This document shows, one piece after another, positions 1 to 7,954 of a DNA stretch of 64,000 bases; within the stretch, counting starts at the first letter, position 1; each line of letters begins with the position of its first letter. The notes under the pieces are model-generated. The model did not search any database. It was not told the origin of the DNA and saw nothing but the letters and a program-made list of their open reading frames with translations. The stretch comes from Micromonospora chersina (GTDB taxonomy: Bacteria > Actinomycetota > Actinomycetes > Mycobacteriales > Micromonosporaceae), in assembly GCF_900091475.1 (NCBI RefSeq), contig NZ_FMIB01000002.1, positions 620,001 to 684,000 on the forward strand, given 5' to 3'. The position numbers and the translations under genes are program-made.

Positions 1-1259
1 ACCTGGTGCCCCGGGCCGCCGTGAAGGTCGACGACGTCACCGTGGGCAGCGTCGAGAAGATCTCGCTGGACGGCTGGCACGCCCGCGTTCGGCTGCGCAT
101 CGACCGGGCGGTCCGGCTGCCGGCGAACGCCACCGCCGCCGTCCGCCAGAGCAGCCTGCTCGGCGAGAAGTACGTGGCGGTGGCCCCGCCCCCGGCCGAG
201 CCGGCCCGCGGCGACCTCGCCGACGGCGATCTCATCCCGCTGTCCCGCACCAGCCGCGGCGCCGAGGTGGAGGAGGTCCTGGCCGCCCTGGGCCTGCTGC
301 TCAACGGCGGTGGCCTGGCCCAGCTGCGCACCATCAACGCCGAGCTGAACCGGGCCCTGGCCGGCCGCGAGCCGGCGCTGCGGGACACCCTCACCCAGCT
401 CGACACCTTCCTCGGCGGGCTCGACCGGCAGAAGGCCGACATCGTCCGCGCCATCGACGCGCTCGACCGGCTCAGCGGCCGGCTGGCCCGGCAGCGGCAG
501 GTCGTCGGCGACGCGCTGGACTCCCTGGCCCCGGGCCTCACCGTCCTGGCCCGGCAGCGGGCACAGCTCACCACGGCGCTCACCGCGCTCGGCCGGCTCG
601 GCACCGTGGGCACCCGGGTGGTGGAGCGCAGCCGGGCGGACACGGTGGCCGCGGTGACGTCCCTGCAACCGATCCTGGAGCAGCTCGCCCGGGCCGGCGA
701 CGACCTGCCGAAGTCGCTGGACTTCATGCTGTCGTACCCGTTCCCGCCGAACGTCACGGGCGCGATCGTCGGCGACTTCGTGAACCTGTCCATCACGGCC
801 GACCTGGACGCCGCCAGCATCCTGGCCAACCTCGTGGCCGCGGCGCCCGCCCCGGCACCGCGGGCGTCCCGGCCGGCGGCCCCGGCGGGGCCCCGGGCGC
901 CCGCCACCGGCGGCCCGGCGCGGCCCGGCGCCAAGCCCGGCGGCGTCCTGCCCGGACTGCCCGACCTGCCGCTGCTGAAGTGCCTGCCGGACCTGAAGGA
1001 CTTTCCGGCCATCTTCACCCCGCCGAAGGAGTGCGGCCTGCCGGAGGGCTGCAAGCTGCTCAAACCCGGCTCCACAGTGCCGCTGGGCGGGCTGCTGCTG
1101 CCCACGGGCCTGGTCCCGCAGGGCACGGCGCTCCCCGCCGGCACCGAACTGCCCGACGGCACCGTGCTCACCGCCGAGTGCGTGCTCCCGGTGACCGGCG
1201 CCGTCACCGGCCAGATCGGCGGCCTGACCGACGTGCTCGGGGGAGGGCTGATCCCGTGA
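1..1259 (+). CDS. MCE family protein, 5'-truncated (MceE-like position)
   Basis: Mce proteins are cell-envelope components of Mce lipid/sterol importers. The reading frame is open from the window edge, so the N-terminus and any signal anchor are missing. What remains shows the end of an MCE (MlaD-like) domain in about the first 75 residues, with a LLGEKY segment. A long helical region rich in Leu, Ala and Arg follows, then a Pro/Ala linker, then a C-terminal tail with several Cys residues and short Pro/Leu/Gly repeats. The next MCE gene overlaps it by GTGA, so the two are translationally coupled. Being the second-to-last MCE gene suggests MceE, but D or E cannot be separated here. Confidence 0.85.
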   Translation, partial: LVPRAAVKVDDVTVGSVEKISLDGWHARVRLRIDRAVRLPANATAAVRQSSLLGEKYVAVAPPPAEPARGDLADGDLIPLSRTSRGAEVEEVLAALGLLLNGGGLAQLRTINAELNRALAGREPALRDTLTQLDTFLGGLDRQKADIVRAIDALDRLSGRLARQRQVVGDALDSLAPGLTVLARQRAQLTTALTALGRLGTVGTRVVERSRADTVAAVTSLQPILEQLARAGDDLPKSLDFMLSYPFPPNVTGAIVGDFVNLSITADLDAASILANLVAAAPAPAPRASRPAAPAGPRAPATGGPARPGAKPGGVLPGLPDLPLLKCLPDLKDFPAIFTPPKECGLPEGCKLLKPGSTVPLGGLLLPTGLVPQGTALPAGTELPDGTVLTAECVLPVTGAVTGQIGGLTDVLGGGLIP

Positions 1260-2488
1260 TCGGACGCACCGTGAAGCTCCAGGTGCTCGCCTTCGTGCTG
1301 GTGAGCATCCTCGGCGTCGGCTACGTCGGCATCCGCTACGTCGGACTCGGCGACCGGCTGTTCCACACCGGCTACGTCGTCCACGTCGACCTGGCCCGCG
1401 CCGGCGGGCTGTTCGCCAACGCCCCGGTGACCTACCGCGGCGTGCCCGTCGGCCGGGTCACCGCCGTCGGCCTGCGCGGCGACGGGGTCCGCGCCGACCT
1501 GCGCATCGACCGGGGCGTCCGGGTACCCGACGCGCTGCGCGCCGTTGTCGCCCAGCGCTCCGCCGTCGGCGAGCAGTACCTCGACCTGCGTCCCGACCGC
1601 GACGGCGGGCCGTACCTGGCCGACGGGTCGGTCATCCCGGCCGCCCGGACCGGCCTCCCGCTGGCCCCCGAGACCCTGCTCACCAACCTGGACGCGCTGG
1701 TCCGCTCGGTCGACCCCGACGACCTGACCGTGCTCATCAGCGAGCTGGGCACCGCGTTCGAGGGCAACGAGCAGGCCCTGGCCCGCCTCCTCGACGCCGG
1801 CGACGCCCTGCTGGCCGAGGCGGACCAGCGGCTGCCCGAGACCCTCGCGCTGATCCGCGACGCGCGGACCGTGCTGACCACGCAGGCCGAGTCCGCCGAG
1901 GCGCTGCGCCGCTGGTCGGCCGGGCTGGCGCAGCTCGCCGCCACGCTCCGCGCCGCCGACCCGGAGCTGCGCCGGCTGCTCGCCGGCGGACCGCCGGCCG
2001 GCGTCGAGCTGCGGGCGCTGCTGCGCGGCCTGGAACCCGACGTGGGGGTGCTGCTCGGCAACCTGGTGACCGTCAACGGGATCGCCGCGCGGCGGCTGCC
2101 CGGCATCGAGCAGCTGCTGGTGGTGTACCCGATCGCGGTGGCCGGCGGGTTCACGGTCACCCCCGGCGACGGCACCGCGCACCTCGGCCTCGTGGTGAAC
2201 GCCGGCAACCCGCCGTCCTGTGTCTACTCCGGCGGTGGCACCCGGTGCGACGCCGGCGAGCGGTCCGCCGGGGCGAGCGTGCGCGGCGCCGGGAACGCCC
2301 CCCGGCCGGGCGGCGCCGACCCCGCGCCCCCGCCCGACCGGGCCGGCGACCCCGGGTACGACCCGGCGACCGGCCTGGTCCTCGGCGCCGACGGCCGGCC
2401 CCTGCAGTTCGGCGGCACCGGCGGCCAGTACCGCACCGCCGGCGCCCAGTCCTGGAAACAGCTCTTGCTCGCCGGGGTGACCCCGTGA
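1256..2488 (+). CDS. MCE family protein (MceF-like)
   Basis: The GTG at 1256 overlaps the upstream stop (GTGA) and puts an N-terminal membrane anchor at residues 8-28, so it is preferred over longer frames. The protein is about 410 residues: anchor, MCE/MlaD domain at roughly 40-120 (AVGEQYLDL near its end), helical domain to about 270, then a Gly/Pro-rich disordered tail. MCE proteins form tunnels or hexamers that shuttle lipids from the outer envelope to a YrbE permease. As the last MCE gene before the Mce-associated genes it matches mceF by position. It overlaps the next frame by GTGA as well. Confidence 0.88.
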   Translation: MIGRTVKLQVLAFVLVSILGVGYVGIRYVGLGDRLFHTGYVVHVDLARAGGLFANAPVTYRGVPVGRVTAVGLRGDGVRADLRIDRGVRVPDALRAVVAQRSAVGEQYLDLRPDRDGGPYLADGSVIPAARTGLPLAPETLLTNLDALVRSVDPDDLTVLISELGTAFEGNEQALARLLDAGDALLAEADQRLPETLALIRDARTVLTTQAESAEALRRWSAGLAQLAATLRAADPELRRLLAGGPPAGVELRALLRGLEPDVGVLLGNLVTVNGIAARRLPGIEQLLVVYPIAVAGGFTVTPGDGTAHLGLVVNAGNPPSCVYSGGGTRCDAGERSAGASVRGAGNAPRPGGADPAPPPDRAGDPGYDPATGLVLGADGRPLQFGGTGGQYRTAGAQSWKQLLLAGVTP

Positions 2489-2511
2489 CCGGCGTACCCG
2501 AGGAGGTGGCG

Positions 2512-3276
2512 GTGCCCAGCCGTAGGAACACCACGTTGAAGGTCATCAAGGGCGCGAAGGCCGGCGGCCCGACCCCGCCGCGCCGCCGCCTGGTCACCCG
2601 GGTGCCCGCACCGGCCGAGCCGATCGAACGGGTGCTGGAACGGCTCGACCGGGAACCCGTCGAGGACCCCACCGAGGGCGGCGACCTGACCGTCGTGGGC
2701 GACCCCGCCGAGGTCGAGGACCTGCCCGATCCCCACGCGGAGCCCGCCGAGCCGGACGCCGCCGGTAAGCCGGACGCCGCCGGCCCGCGCCGCCGGACCC
2801 GGGCGCTCACCGCGCTGCTCGTGGTGCTGCTCGCCGCCGCCCTGGCCGGCGCGGGCGTGCAGGGCCACCGCTGGTACGTCGACCGCGCCACCGACCAGGC
2901 CCGCCGGGCCGCCGTCGCCGCCGCCCGGCAGGCCGCGGTCAACTTCGTCTCGGTCAGCGCGGCCAGCGTCGACCGGGACCTGAGCCGGATCACCGCCGGC
3001 GCCACCGGCGACTTCAAGGACGAGTTCACCCGCGGCCAGGCCCAGGTCCGCGCCGCCGTGGTGGAGAACAAGGTCCAGTCGGAGGGCACCGTGCTGCGCG
3101 CCGGGATCGTCTCCGGCGACCGGCGGCGCGCCGTGGTGCTGGTCGCTGTCGACGCCACCGTCCGCAACGTCAAGGCCCCCGACGGGCGGCCGTCGCACTA
3201 CCGGATCCAGCTGGATCTGGTCCGGGACCGGGACTCGGGGGACTGGCTCGTGACCAAGCTCCAGTTCGTCGGATGA
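2512..3276 (+). CDS. Mce-associated membrane protein (first)
   Basis: This single-pass protein of about 254 residues has an acidic, Pro-rich cytoplasmic N-terminus, a transmembrane helix near residues 95-115 (after an RRRTR stretch), and an external alpha+beta domain typical of Mas proteins, which stabilise Mce complexes. The GTG at 2512 is chosen because a good GAGGAGG site lies five bases upstream. A GTG at 2485 overlapping the previous stop is possible and would add nine residues. Its stop overlaps the next gene region, so it belongs to the mce operon. Function is inferred from family and position. Confidence 0.8.
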   Translation: MPSRRNTTLKVIKGAKAGGPTPPRRRLVTRVPAPAEPIERVLERLDREPVEDPTEGGDLTVVGDPAEVEDLPDPHAEPAEPDAAGKPDAAGPRRRTRALTALLVVLLAAALAGAGVQGHRWYVDRATDQARRAAVAAARQAAVNFVSVSAASVDRDLSRITAGATGDFKDEFTRGQAQVRAAVVENKVQSEGTVLRAGIVSGDRRRAVVLVAVDATVRNVKAPDGRPSHYRIQLDLVRDRDSGDWLVTKLQFVG

Positions 3277-3293
3277 CCGACAGGAGGAGACCG

Positions 3294-3794
3294 ATGCGCG
3301 TACCGACCGTCCTGCGCCGACCCCCGCTGCGGCCCGTGCCGCTGCTCGTCGTCGCGCTGCTGCTGGCCGCCGCCGTGGCGGTGGCCGGCTGGACCGCCGA
3401 CCGCCGCGCCGGCCAGCGCGACCAGGCCGTCCGGCAGGCCCTGGCCACCGCGCCGGCCGCCGCCAAGGCCCTCTTCTCGTACGACTACCGCACCTTCGAC
3501 GACAGCGTCGCCAACGGCCGCACCTTCGCCACCGGCGGCTTCGCCGACGAGTACGCGCAGACCACCACCGCGCTCAAGGCGACGGCCACGAAACAGCAGG
3601 CCGTGGTGCTCGCCGAGGTCTCCGCCACCGGCGTGGTCAGCGCCGAGCCGGACCGGGTGGAACTGCTGCTCTACCTCAACCAGTACCGGCGCAACGTGAC
3701 CACGGCGGGGGAGAAGGTGGACCAGAACCGGGTGGTGCTCACCCTGGTGCCGGTGCACGGCGAGTGGAAGGTCGTCCAGGCCACCGCCATCTGA
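3294..3794 (+). CDS. Mce-associated membrane protein (second)
   Basis: A 166-residue paralogue of the preceding gene. It has a short basic N-terminus, a transmembrane helix near residues 12-34, then an external domain that starts with the conserved segment around FSYDYRTFDD and ends in a beta strand (GEWKVVQATAI). The ATG at 3294 has AGGAGGA upstream; an ATG at 3273 overlapping the previous stop is an alternative. It appears to close the mce operon, because the next genes are unrelated. A role in assembling or stabilising the Mce importer is known for the family and not shown here. Confidence 0.8.
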   Translation: MRVPTVLRRPPLRPVPLLVVALLLAAAVAVAGWTADRRAGQRDQAVRQALATAPAAAKALFSYDYRTFDDSVANGRTFATGGFADEYAQTTTALKATATKQQAVVLAEVSATGVVSAEPDRVELLLYLNQYRRNVTTAGEKVDQNRVVLTLVPVHGEWKVVQATAI

Positions 3795-3830
3795 CCGGCG
3801 GGCTTGCCGGCGTCTGCTAGCTGTGGCGGT

Positions 3831-4037
3831 GTGTCCGAAACCGACCAGCGGCCCGCCGACCTGGCCGACCCGTCCGCGACCGGCCCCGGACCCGGCCGGC
3901 ACCCCGGGTCCGGGGTCGCCGTCCGGCGCGCGGAAGCACCCGTTGCGCCGATGGACGGCGACTCCGGCGCGACCAGAATGACCAGCGAGGCGGAGGCCGA
4001 CACCCGCCCCTGGAACGCCGTGGAGTTCGTCGCATGA
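3831..4037 (+). CDS. Possible small hydrophilic protein upstream of the kinase
   Basis: A 68-residue frame from GTG at 3831, rich in Ala, Pro, Asp and Gly, with no recognisable domain, signal or membrane segment. Its stop overlaps the ATG of the kinase gene (ATGA), an arrangement usual for real coupled genes. The kinase start also lacks a ribosome-binding site of its own. Against it are low complexity, no clear ribosome-binding site, and amino-acid content that could arise by chance in this G+C range. It may instead be leader sequence of the kinase transcript. Confidence 0.35.
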   Translation: MSETDQRPADLADPSATGPGPGRHPGSGVAVRRAEAPVAPMDGDSGATRMTSEAEADTRPWNAVEFVA

Positions 4038-5680
4038 GCGGCTGGCAACTGTCCGGCTACACGCCGGTCCGTCGGCTCGGCGCCGGTGCGTCGGGCAGCG
4101 TCGTGCTCGCCACCCACGACGCCACCGGCACCCCGGTCGCCATCAAGTACCTGGTACGTGACATCGGCGCGGACTCCTCCTTCCGGACCGCCTTCCGGGA
4201 GGAGGCCCGGCTCCTCGGCGAGATCGACGACCGGCACGTGAGCCGCCTCTACGAGTACGTCGAGTCGCCGCACGGCGCGGCCATCGTGATGGAGCTGGTC
4301 AACGGGGTGTCGCTGCGCCAGATGCTGCGCGCGCACGGCCCGACCACCCCCGAGGCGGCGCTCTGCGTGCTGAAGGGGTCGCTCGCCGGGCTCGCCGCCG
4401 CGCACGCCCACGGTGTGGTGCACCGCGACTACAAGCCGGAGAACGTGCTGGTCACCGGCGAAGGGCTGAGCAAGCTCGCCGACTTCGGCATCGCCATGCC
4501 GGTCGGGCAGGGCTCCGACACCACCGTCTCCGGCACGCCCCGCTACATGGCCCCCGAGCAGTGGACGGGCGCGCCGGCCAGCCCGGCCTGCGACATCTAC
4601 GCGGCCACCGCCACCTTCTTCGAGTGCCTCACCGGCCGGCCCCCGTACCCGGGGCCCGACCTGTTCAGCCTGCGCGACCAGCACGCCTCCGCGCCCATCC
4701 CGACCGACCCGGCCCCCGCGCCGGTGCACGAGCTGCTCCGCCACGGCATGGCCAAGCGGCCCGACGAGCGGCCGCAGCCCGCCCAGGTGTTCCTGGAGAT
4801 CCTCGACCGGGTGGCCGGCACCGGATACGGGGAGGACTGGGAGGAGCGGGGCCTGCGCGAGCTGGCCCGCCGGGCCGCCCTGCTCGCCGCGCTCTGGCCG
4901 TTCCCCGACGGCGCGGGCGGCGCCACCAGCCTCGCCAGCACCGCGCTCGGCGAGACGGCGGGCCGCGGCGGCCGGTTCCGCCGGGGCCGCGCCCGGACCG
5001 CGCTGGCCGCCGGCGCCCTCGCCGCCGCCCTGCTGGTGGGCGGCGCCGGCTACAGCTACGCCGCGCACGACGACCCGGTGACCGCCGGCGGCCCGACCGG
5101 TCCCGCCGTCGCCGACCCCACCACCACCGCCGGTCCGGCCCCCGCCACCCCGACCGGCACGCCGGCGCCGACCGTGACCGCCACCCCGTCCGGGCCGGCC
5201 ACGCCGTCGGCCACCCCGAGCGCGACCCCGAGCGGCTCCCGCTCCGCGACGCCCAGCCGCTCACCGGTACGCACGAGCGCCCCCGCACCGACCCCGTCGA
5301 CCAGCACCTCGCCGCCCCCGCCGCCGGACGTCACCGCCCCCACCGTCGGTGGTGTCGCCGCCGACCCCGGCCAGCTCGAACCGAACGGCTGCCCGTACGG
5401 CTACAAGACCGCCACGGTCACCGCCACGGTCACCGACGACCGCAGCGGCCCGGCCGCGCTCAAGGTCACCTTCGCCTACACCCTGGAGGGCGTCACCCGG
5501 ACGGGGTCGATGGCCTCCGCCGGGCGCGGCGTGTTCCGGGGCACGCTCGGCCCGTTGCCGGCGCCGAAGCAGAGCAGCCGCATGCCCGTCCAGGTCACCG
5601 CCGTCGACGCCGCCGGCAACGCGACCACCTCGGCGTCGCCGGTGTACGTGACGCTCTACAACTACTGCACCCCCGGCTAG
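4034..5680 (+). CDS. Transmembrane Ser/Thr protein kinase
   Basis: Eukaryotic-like (Hanks) kinase of 548 residues. Visible motifs are the Gly loop GAGASGSV (16-23), VAIK with the ATP lysine at 38, the catalytic loop HRDYKPEN (130-137; Tyr where Leu is usual), DFG (150-152), an activation segment with Thr163/164, SGTPRYMAPE, and a conserved Arg at KRPDERP. A juxtamembrane Ala/Arg-rich stretch leads to one membrane helix near 322-342, a Pro/Thr/Ser-rich stalk to about 430 and an external beta-rich domain with two Cys. It therefore signals from outside to inside. The next two genes encode membrane proteins with repeated Thr motifs that look like its substrates. Confidence 0.93.
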   Translation: MSGWQLSGYTPVRRLGAGASGSVVLATHDATGTPVAIKYLVRDIGADSSFRTAFREEARLLGEIDDRHVSRLYEYVESPHGAAIVMELVNGVSLRQMLRAHGPTTPEAALCVLKGSLAGLAAAHAHGVVHRDYKPENVLVTGEGLSKLADFGIAMPVGQGSDTTVSGTPRYMAPEQWTGAPASPACDIYAATATFFECLTGRPPYPGPDLFSLRDQHASAPIPTDPAPAPVHELLRHGMAKRPDERPQPAQVFLEILDRVAGTGYGEDWEERGLRELARRAALLAALWPFPDGAGGATSLASTALGETAGRGGRFRRGRARTALAAGALAAALLVGGAGYSYAAHDDPVTAGGPTGPAVADPTTTAGPAPATPTGTPAPTVTATPSGPATPSATPSATPSGSRSATPSRSPVRTSAPAPTPSTSTSPPPPPDVTAPTVGGVAADPGQLEPNGCPYGYKTATVTATVTDDRSGPAALKVTFAYTLEGVTRTGSMASAGRGVFRGTLGPLPAPKQSSRMPVQVTAVDAAGNATTSASPVYVTLYNYCTPG

Positions 5681-5733
5681 GAGTCGACAGTGCCCGCTGC
5701 GCAGACCTGCACCGTGTCCCGGGGACGGCCGGC

Positions 5734-6729
5734 GTGACCCGGCCCGAGGAGCCGACCGAGGCCCTGCCCACCCGGGCGCTGCCCGCCGACCCCGGCGCGA
5801 CAGTCGACCTCGGCCGTGGCGGCGACCCGGCGCACCACGCCGACGCCACCGTCCACCTCGGCCCACCGCCGCGGCCGGCCCCGCCGCTCAACCCGGACGC
5901 GACCGTGCACCTCGGCGCCCCGCCGCCGCGGCCGGCCCCGCCGCTCAACCCGGACGCGACCGTGCACCTCGGCGCCCCGCCGCTGAGCCCGGACGCGGCC
6001 GTGCACCTCGGCGCAGCGACCGTGGGCGGGCCCGGCGCCGCCGAGGCGACCGTGCACTTCGGCGGGGCGCCCGAGCCGACCGCGCGATTCGACGCCCCGG
6101 CCGCCGCGGCTCCGTACACCGTCGGGCCGACCGGGCACCGCACCGCGCCGCACCCGGGCGGGGCGACCGCCGGGGCGTACCGCGAGACGACGGCGGGCGC
6201 GCGGGCGGTGAGCGGCGGCACGGCGCCCGGCGGGGAACTGCGCTTCGGGCCCGGCGTGCCGGCCACCCCGCCGCCGGCCCCGGCCTGGCCCGCGGCGCCT
6301 CCCGCGCGGCGGCGCCGCCCGGTCTGGCGCCGGGTCGTCTCGGTGCTGTCCACAGTGCTCACCGCGGCGCTGCTGGTGGTGGTCGGGCTCTACCTCTGGC
6401 AGCGGCTGCGCCCGCTGGAGGTCGAGGCGGTCACCGTGGCGCTGCCCCGGCCTCCCGGTGTGGCCTGCGACGTCACCGTGGACGTGGTGGCCACCGTGCG
6501 CACCAACGGGCGCGGCGGCGTGATCCGCTACCAGTGGTTCCGCTCGGACGCGCCGCCGGGCAGCCTGCTCACCGAGCGGGTCGGCCGCGGCCAGCGCACC
6601 GCCACCCTCACCCTCAAGTGGACGTTCAGCGGGGTCGGCGCGACCACCGGCACCGCCACCGTCAACATCATCGAGCCGTCGCCGGTGCAGGCCGGCACGC
6701 AGGTCCGCTACCGCTGCCCCGGCGGCTGA
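5734..6729 (+). CDS. Single-pass membrane protein with tandem ATVHLG motifs
   Basis: Family not recognised. GTG at 5734 gives 331 residues. The cytoplasmic half holds repeats of the form (D/E)-A-T-V-(H/D)-(L/F)-G with Thr at about 23, 39, 57, 74 and 106, a related EPTARFD at 116, and one degenerate copy with Ala at 89. Two copies lie in an exact 57-base tandem repeat. A basic segment (RRRRPVWRR) precedes one membrane helix near 201-221, followed by an external beta-sandwich-like domain with Cys near 245 and near the C-terminus. Acidic residues before Thr and a bulky residue at +3 fit known mycobacterial Ser/Thr kinase targets and FHA-binding sites. It is inferred to be a scaffold phosphorylated by the adjacent kinase. 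Confidence 0.75.
   Translation: MTRPEEPTEALPTRALPADPGATVDLGRGGDPAHHADATVHLGPPPRPAPPLNPDATVHLGAPPPRPAPPLNPDATVHLGAPPLSPDAAVHLGAATVGGPGAAEATVHFGGAPEPTARFDAPAAAAPYTVGPTGHRTAPHPGGATAGAYRETTAGARAVSGGTAPGGELRFGPGVPATPPPAPAWPAAPPARRRRPVWRRVVSVLSTVLTAALLVVVGLYLWQRLRPLEVEAVTVALPRPPGVACDVTVDVVATVRTNGRGGVIRYQWFRSDAPPGSLLTERVGRGQRTATLTLKWTFSGVGATTGTATVNIIEPSPVQAGTQVRYRCPGG
5871..5984 (+). repeat. Two near-perfect 57-bp tandem repeats inside a gene
   Basis: Units at 5871-5927 and 5928-5984 match almost base for base and encode 19 residues each (RPAPPLNPDATVHLGAPPP type). More diverged copies lie on both sides in the same frame. The near identity including third codon positions points to recent duplication. 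Confidence 0.9.
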
Positions 6730-6748
6730 CCGCGTTTCCCGAGCGGCT

Positions 6749-6782
6749 GGTCAGGGTAGCTCCAGGCGGACGACCCCTGACC
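6749..6782. promoter_or_regulatory. Inverted repeat before the channel gene
   Basis: GGTCAGGG at 6749-6756 is answered by CCCTGACC at 6775-6782 across an 18-base spacer, ending 20 bases before the channel start. It could be a weak hairpin or an operator. Confidence 0.45.
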
Positions 6783-6802
6783 ATCTGCGTGGAGGCCCTT
6801 CG

Positions 6803-7768
6803 ATGAAAGACAACTTCGGGGACGCGGTGGGTGACGCGTTCCGCTCGGTGATGCTGTTCCTGCCCAAGGCGGTCGCCTTCGTCGCCATCCTGGTGGCCGG
6901 CTGGCTGATCGCCAAGGCCGTGCTGAAGATCGTGGACAAGGTCCTGGAGCGGGTCCACTTCGACCGCGCCGTCGAGCGCGGCGGCATCAAGACCGCGCTC
7001 GCCCGCTCGAAGTACGACGCCAGCGACATCGTCGCGAAGCTGGCCTACTACGCGGTGCTGCTGGTCACCCTCCAGCTCGCCTTCGGCATCTGGGGCCCGA
7101 ACCCGATCTCGGACCTGATCCACGGCGTGGTGGCCTGGCTGCCCCGGGCGTTCGTGGCCATCGTCATCGTGGTGGTCGCCGCGGCCATCGCCAAGGCGGT
7201 CAAGGACATCATCTCCAGCGCCCTCGGCGGCCTCTCCTACGGCCGGGTGCTCGCGAACATCGCCTCCGTGTTCATCCTGGGCCTCGGCATCATCGCCGCG
7301 CTCAACCAGATCGGCGTCGCCACCACGGTGACCACCCCGGTGCTGATCGCCGTGCTCGCCACCGTCGGCGGCATCCTCGTCGTCGGCGTCGGCGGCGGCC
7401 TGGTCCGCCCGATGCAGAGCCGCTGGGAGAACTGGCTGGCCCGCGCCGAGGAGGAGTCGCGGACCATCGCCACCCACGCCCGGGCGTACCAGGCGGGGCG
7501 GCGGGACGTCGAGGCGCGGTTCGCCGGGCCGACCAGCCCGTACGCCGAGGCCGAGCTGACCCGGCCGGTGGCCGGCGAGACCGAGGCGGACCGGACCCAG
7601 CCGGTCGCCCCGTACGGTGCCGCGGAGCCGACCCAGCCGGTGCCGCCGTACGGCGACCCGGACCGCACCCAGCCGACCACGCCGCGGCAGCCCACGGCCG
7701 AGCAGGCCGCGGACAGCGAGGCCACGATGATCATCCCGCAGGCGGACGTGGACCGGTCCCGCCGCTGA
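6803..7768 (+). CDS. Mechanosensitive-type (TM-helix repeat) membrane protein with Thr-rich tail
   Basis: A 321-residue protein with about five membrane helices (17-37, 79-97, 111-131, 150-170, 178-200) and the Gly/Ala-rich pore-like repeats of small MscS-related conserved TM helix proteins. The large MscS beta domain is absent. ATG at 6803 follows GGAGG. The cytoplasmic tail (240-321) carries spaced motifs ELTRPV, DRTQPV, EPTQPV, DRTQPT and EATMII, with Thr at about 253, 265, 277, 289 and 308. Each has an acidic residue within two positions before Thr, and most have a bulky residue at +3. Together with the kinase two genes upstream this suggests channel control by phosphorylation, which is an inference. 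Confidence 0.85.
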   Translation: MKDNFGDAVGDAFRSVMLFLPKAVAFVAILVAGWLIAKAVLKIVDKVLERVHFDRAVERGGIKTALARSKYDASDIVAKLAYYAVLLVTLQLAFGIWGPNPISDLIHGVVAWLPRAFVAIVIVVVAAAIAKAVKDIISSALGGLSYGRVLANIASVFILGLGIIAALNQIGVATTVTTPVLIAVLATVGGILVVGVGGGLVRPMQSRWENWLARAEEESRTIATHARAYQAGRRDVEARFAGPTSPYAEAELTRPVAGETEADRTQPVAPYGAAEPTQPVPPYGDPDRTQPTTPRQPTAEQAADSEATMIIPQADVDRSRR

Positions 7769-7783
7769 CCGACCGCTCACCGA

Positions 7784-7815
7784 CCGGGGTGGGGCCCTGC
7801 GGGGTCCCACCCCGG
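7784..7815 (+). terminator. Hairpin terminator after the channel gene
   Basis: CCGGGGTGGG at 7784-7793 pairs perfectly with CCCACCCCGG at 7806-7815, with extra G-C pairs nearer the loop. It begins 15 bases after the stop codon. There is no U-run, as is usual in high-G+C actinomycetes. Confidence 0.75.
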
Positions 7816-7843
7816 TTCCGTGTGCGGGGGGCCGGACGGCGGC

Positions 7844-7849
7844 TACCAT
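7844..7849 (+). promoter_or_regulatory. Candidate -10 box for a leaderless leader ORF
   Basis: TACCAT lies six bases before the ATG of the short leader ORF at 7856, so transcription could begin at that ATG. No convincing -35 box is seen. Confidence 0.45.
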
Positions 7850-7855
7850 CGCCGC

Positions 7856-7873
7856 ATGCACTGGCGACATTGA
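7856..7873 (+). CDS. Leader peptide MHWRH upstream of the MFS gene
   Basis: ATG CAC TGG CGA CAT TGA encodes five residues. It starts six bases after a TACCAT box, and a hairpin (7908-7930) lies between it and the transporter start at 7955. Short leader ORFs of this kind control some actinobacterial antibiotic efflux genes by ribosome stalling or attenuation. A frame this short could be chance, so position and the hairpin are the only support. Confidence 0.4.
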   Translation: MHWRH

Positions 7874-7907
7874 TGCCCTGCCGAGGGTCGAGCCCGCGGG
7901 CCACCGC

Positions 7908-7930
7908 GGACACCGCACGTTCCGGTGTCC
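7908..7930 (+). promoter_or_regulatory. Leader hairpin before the MFS gene
   Basis: GGACACCG (7908-7915) pairs perfectly with CGGTGTCC (7923-7930) around a seven-base loop. It covers a possible GTG start at 7925 and lies 24 bases before the preferred ATG, so it could act in attenuation or hide a start site. Confidence 0.5.
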
Positions 7931-7954
7931 GTCACGTCCCCGTGGGAAGGCCTC

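Noticed and set aside
1432..3902. Long open frames on the minus strand opposite the mce genes
   Set aside because: They are Arg/Ser/Gly-rich antisense frames produced by high G+C content, with no domain signature, while the plus-strand genes have clear family features.
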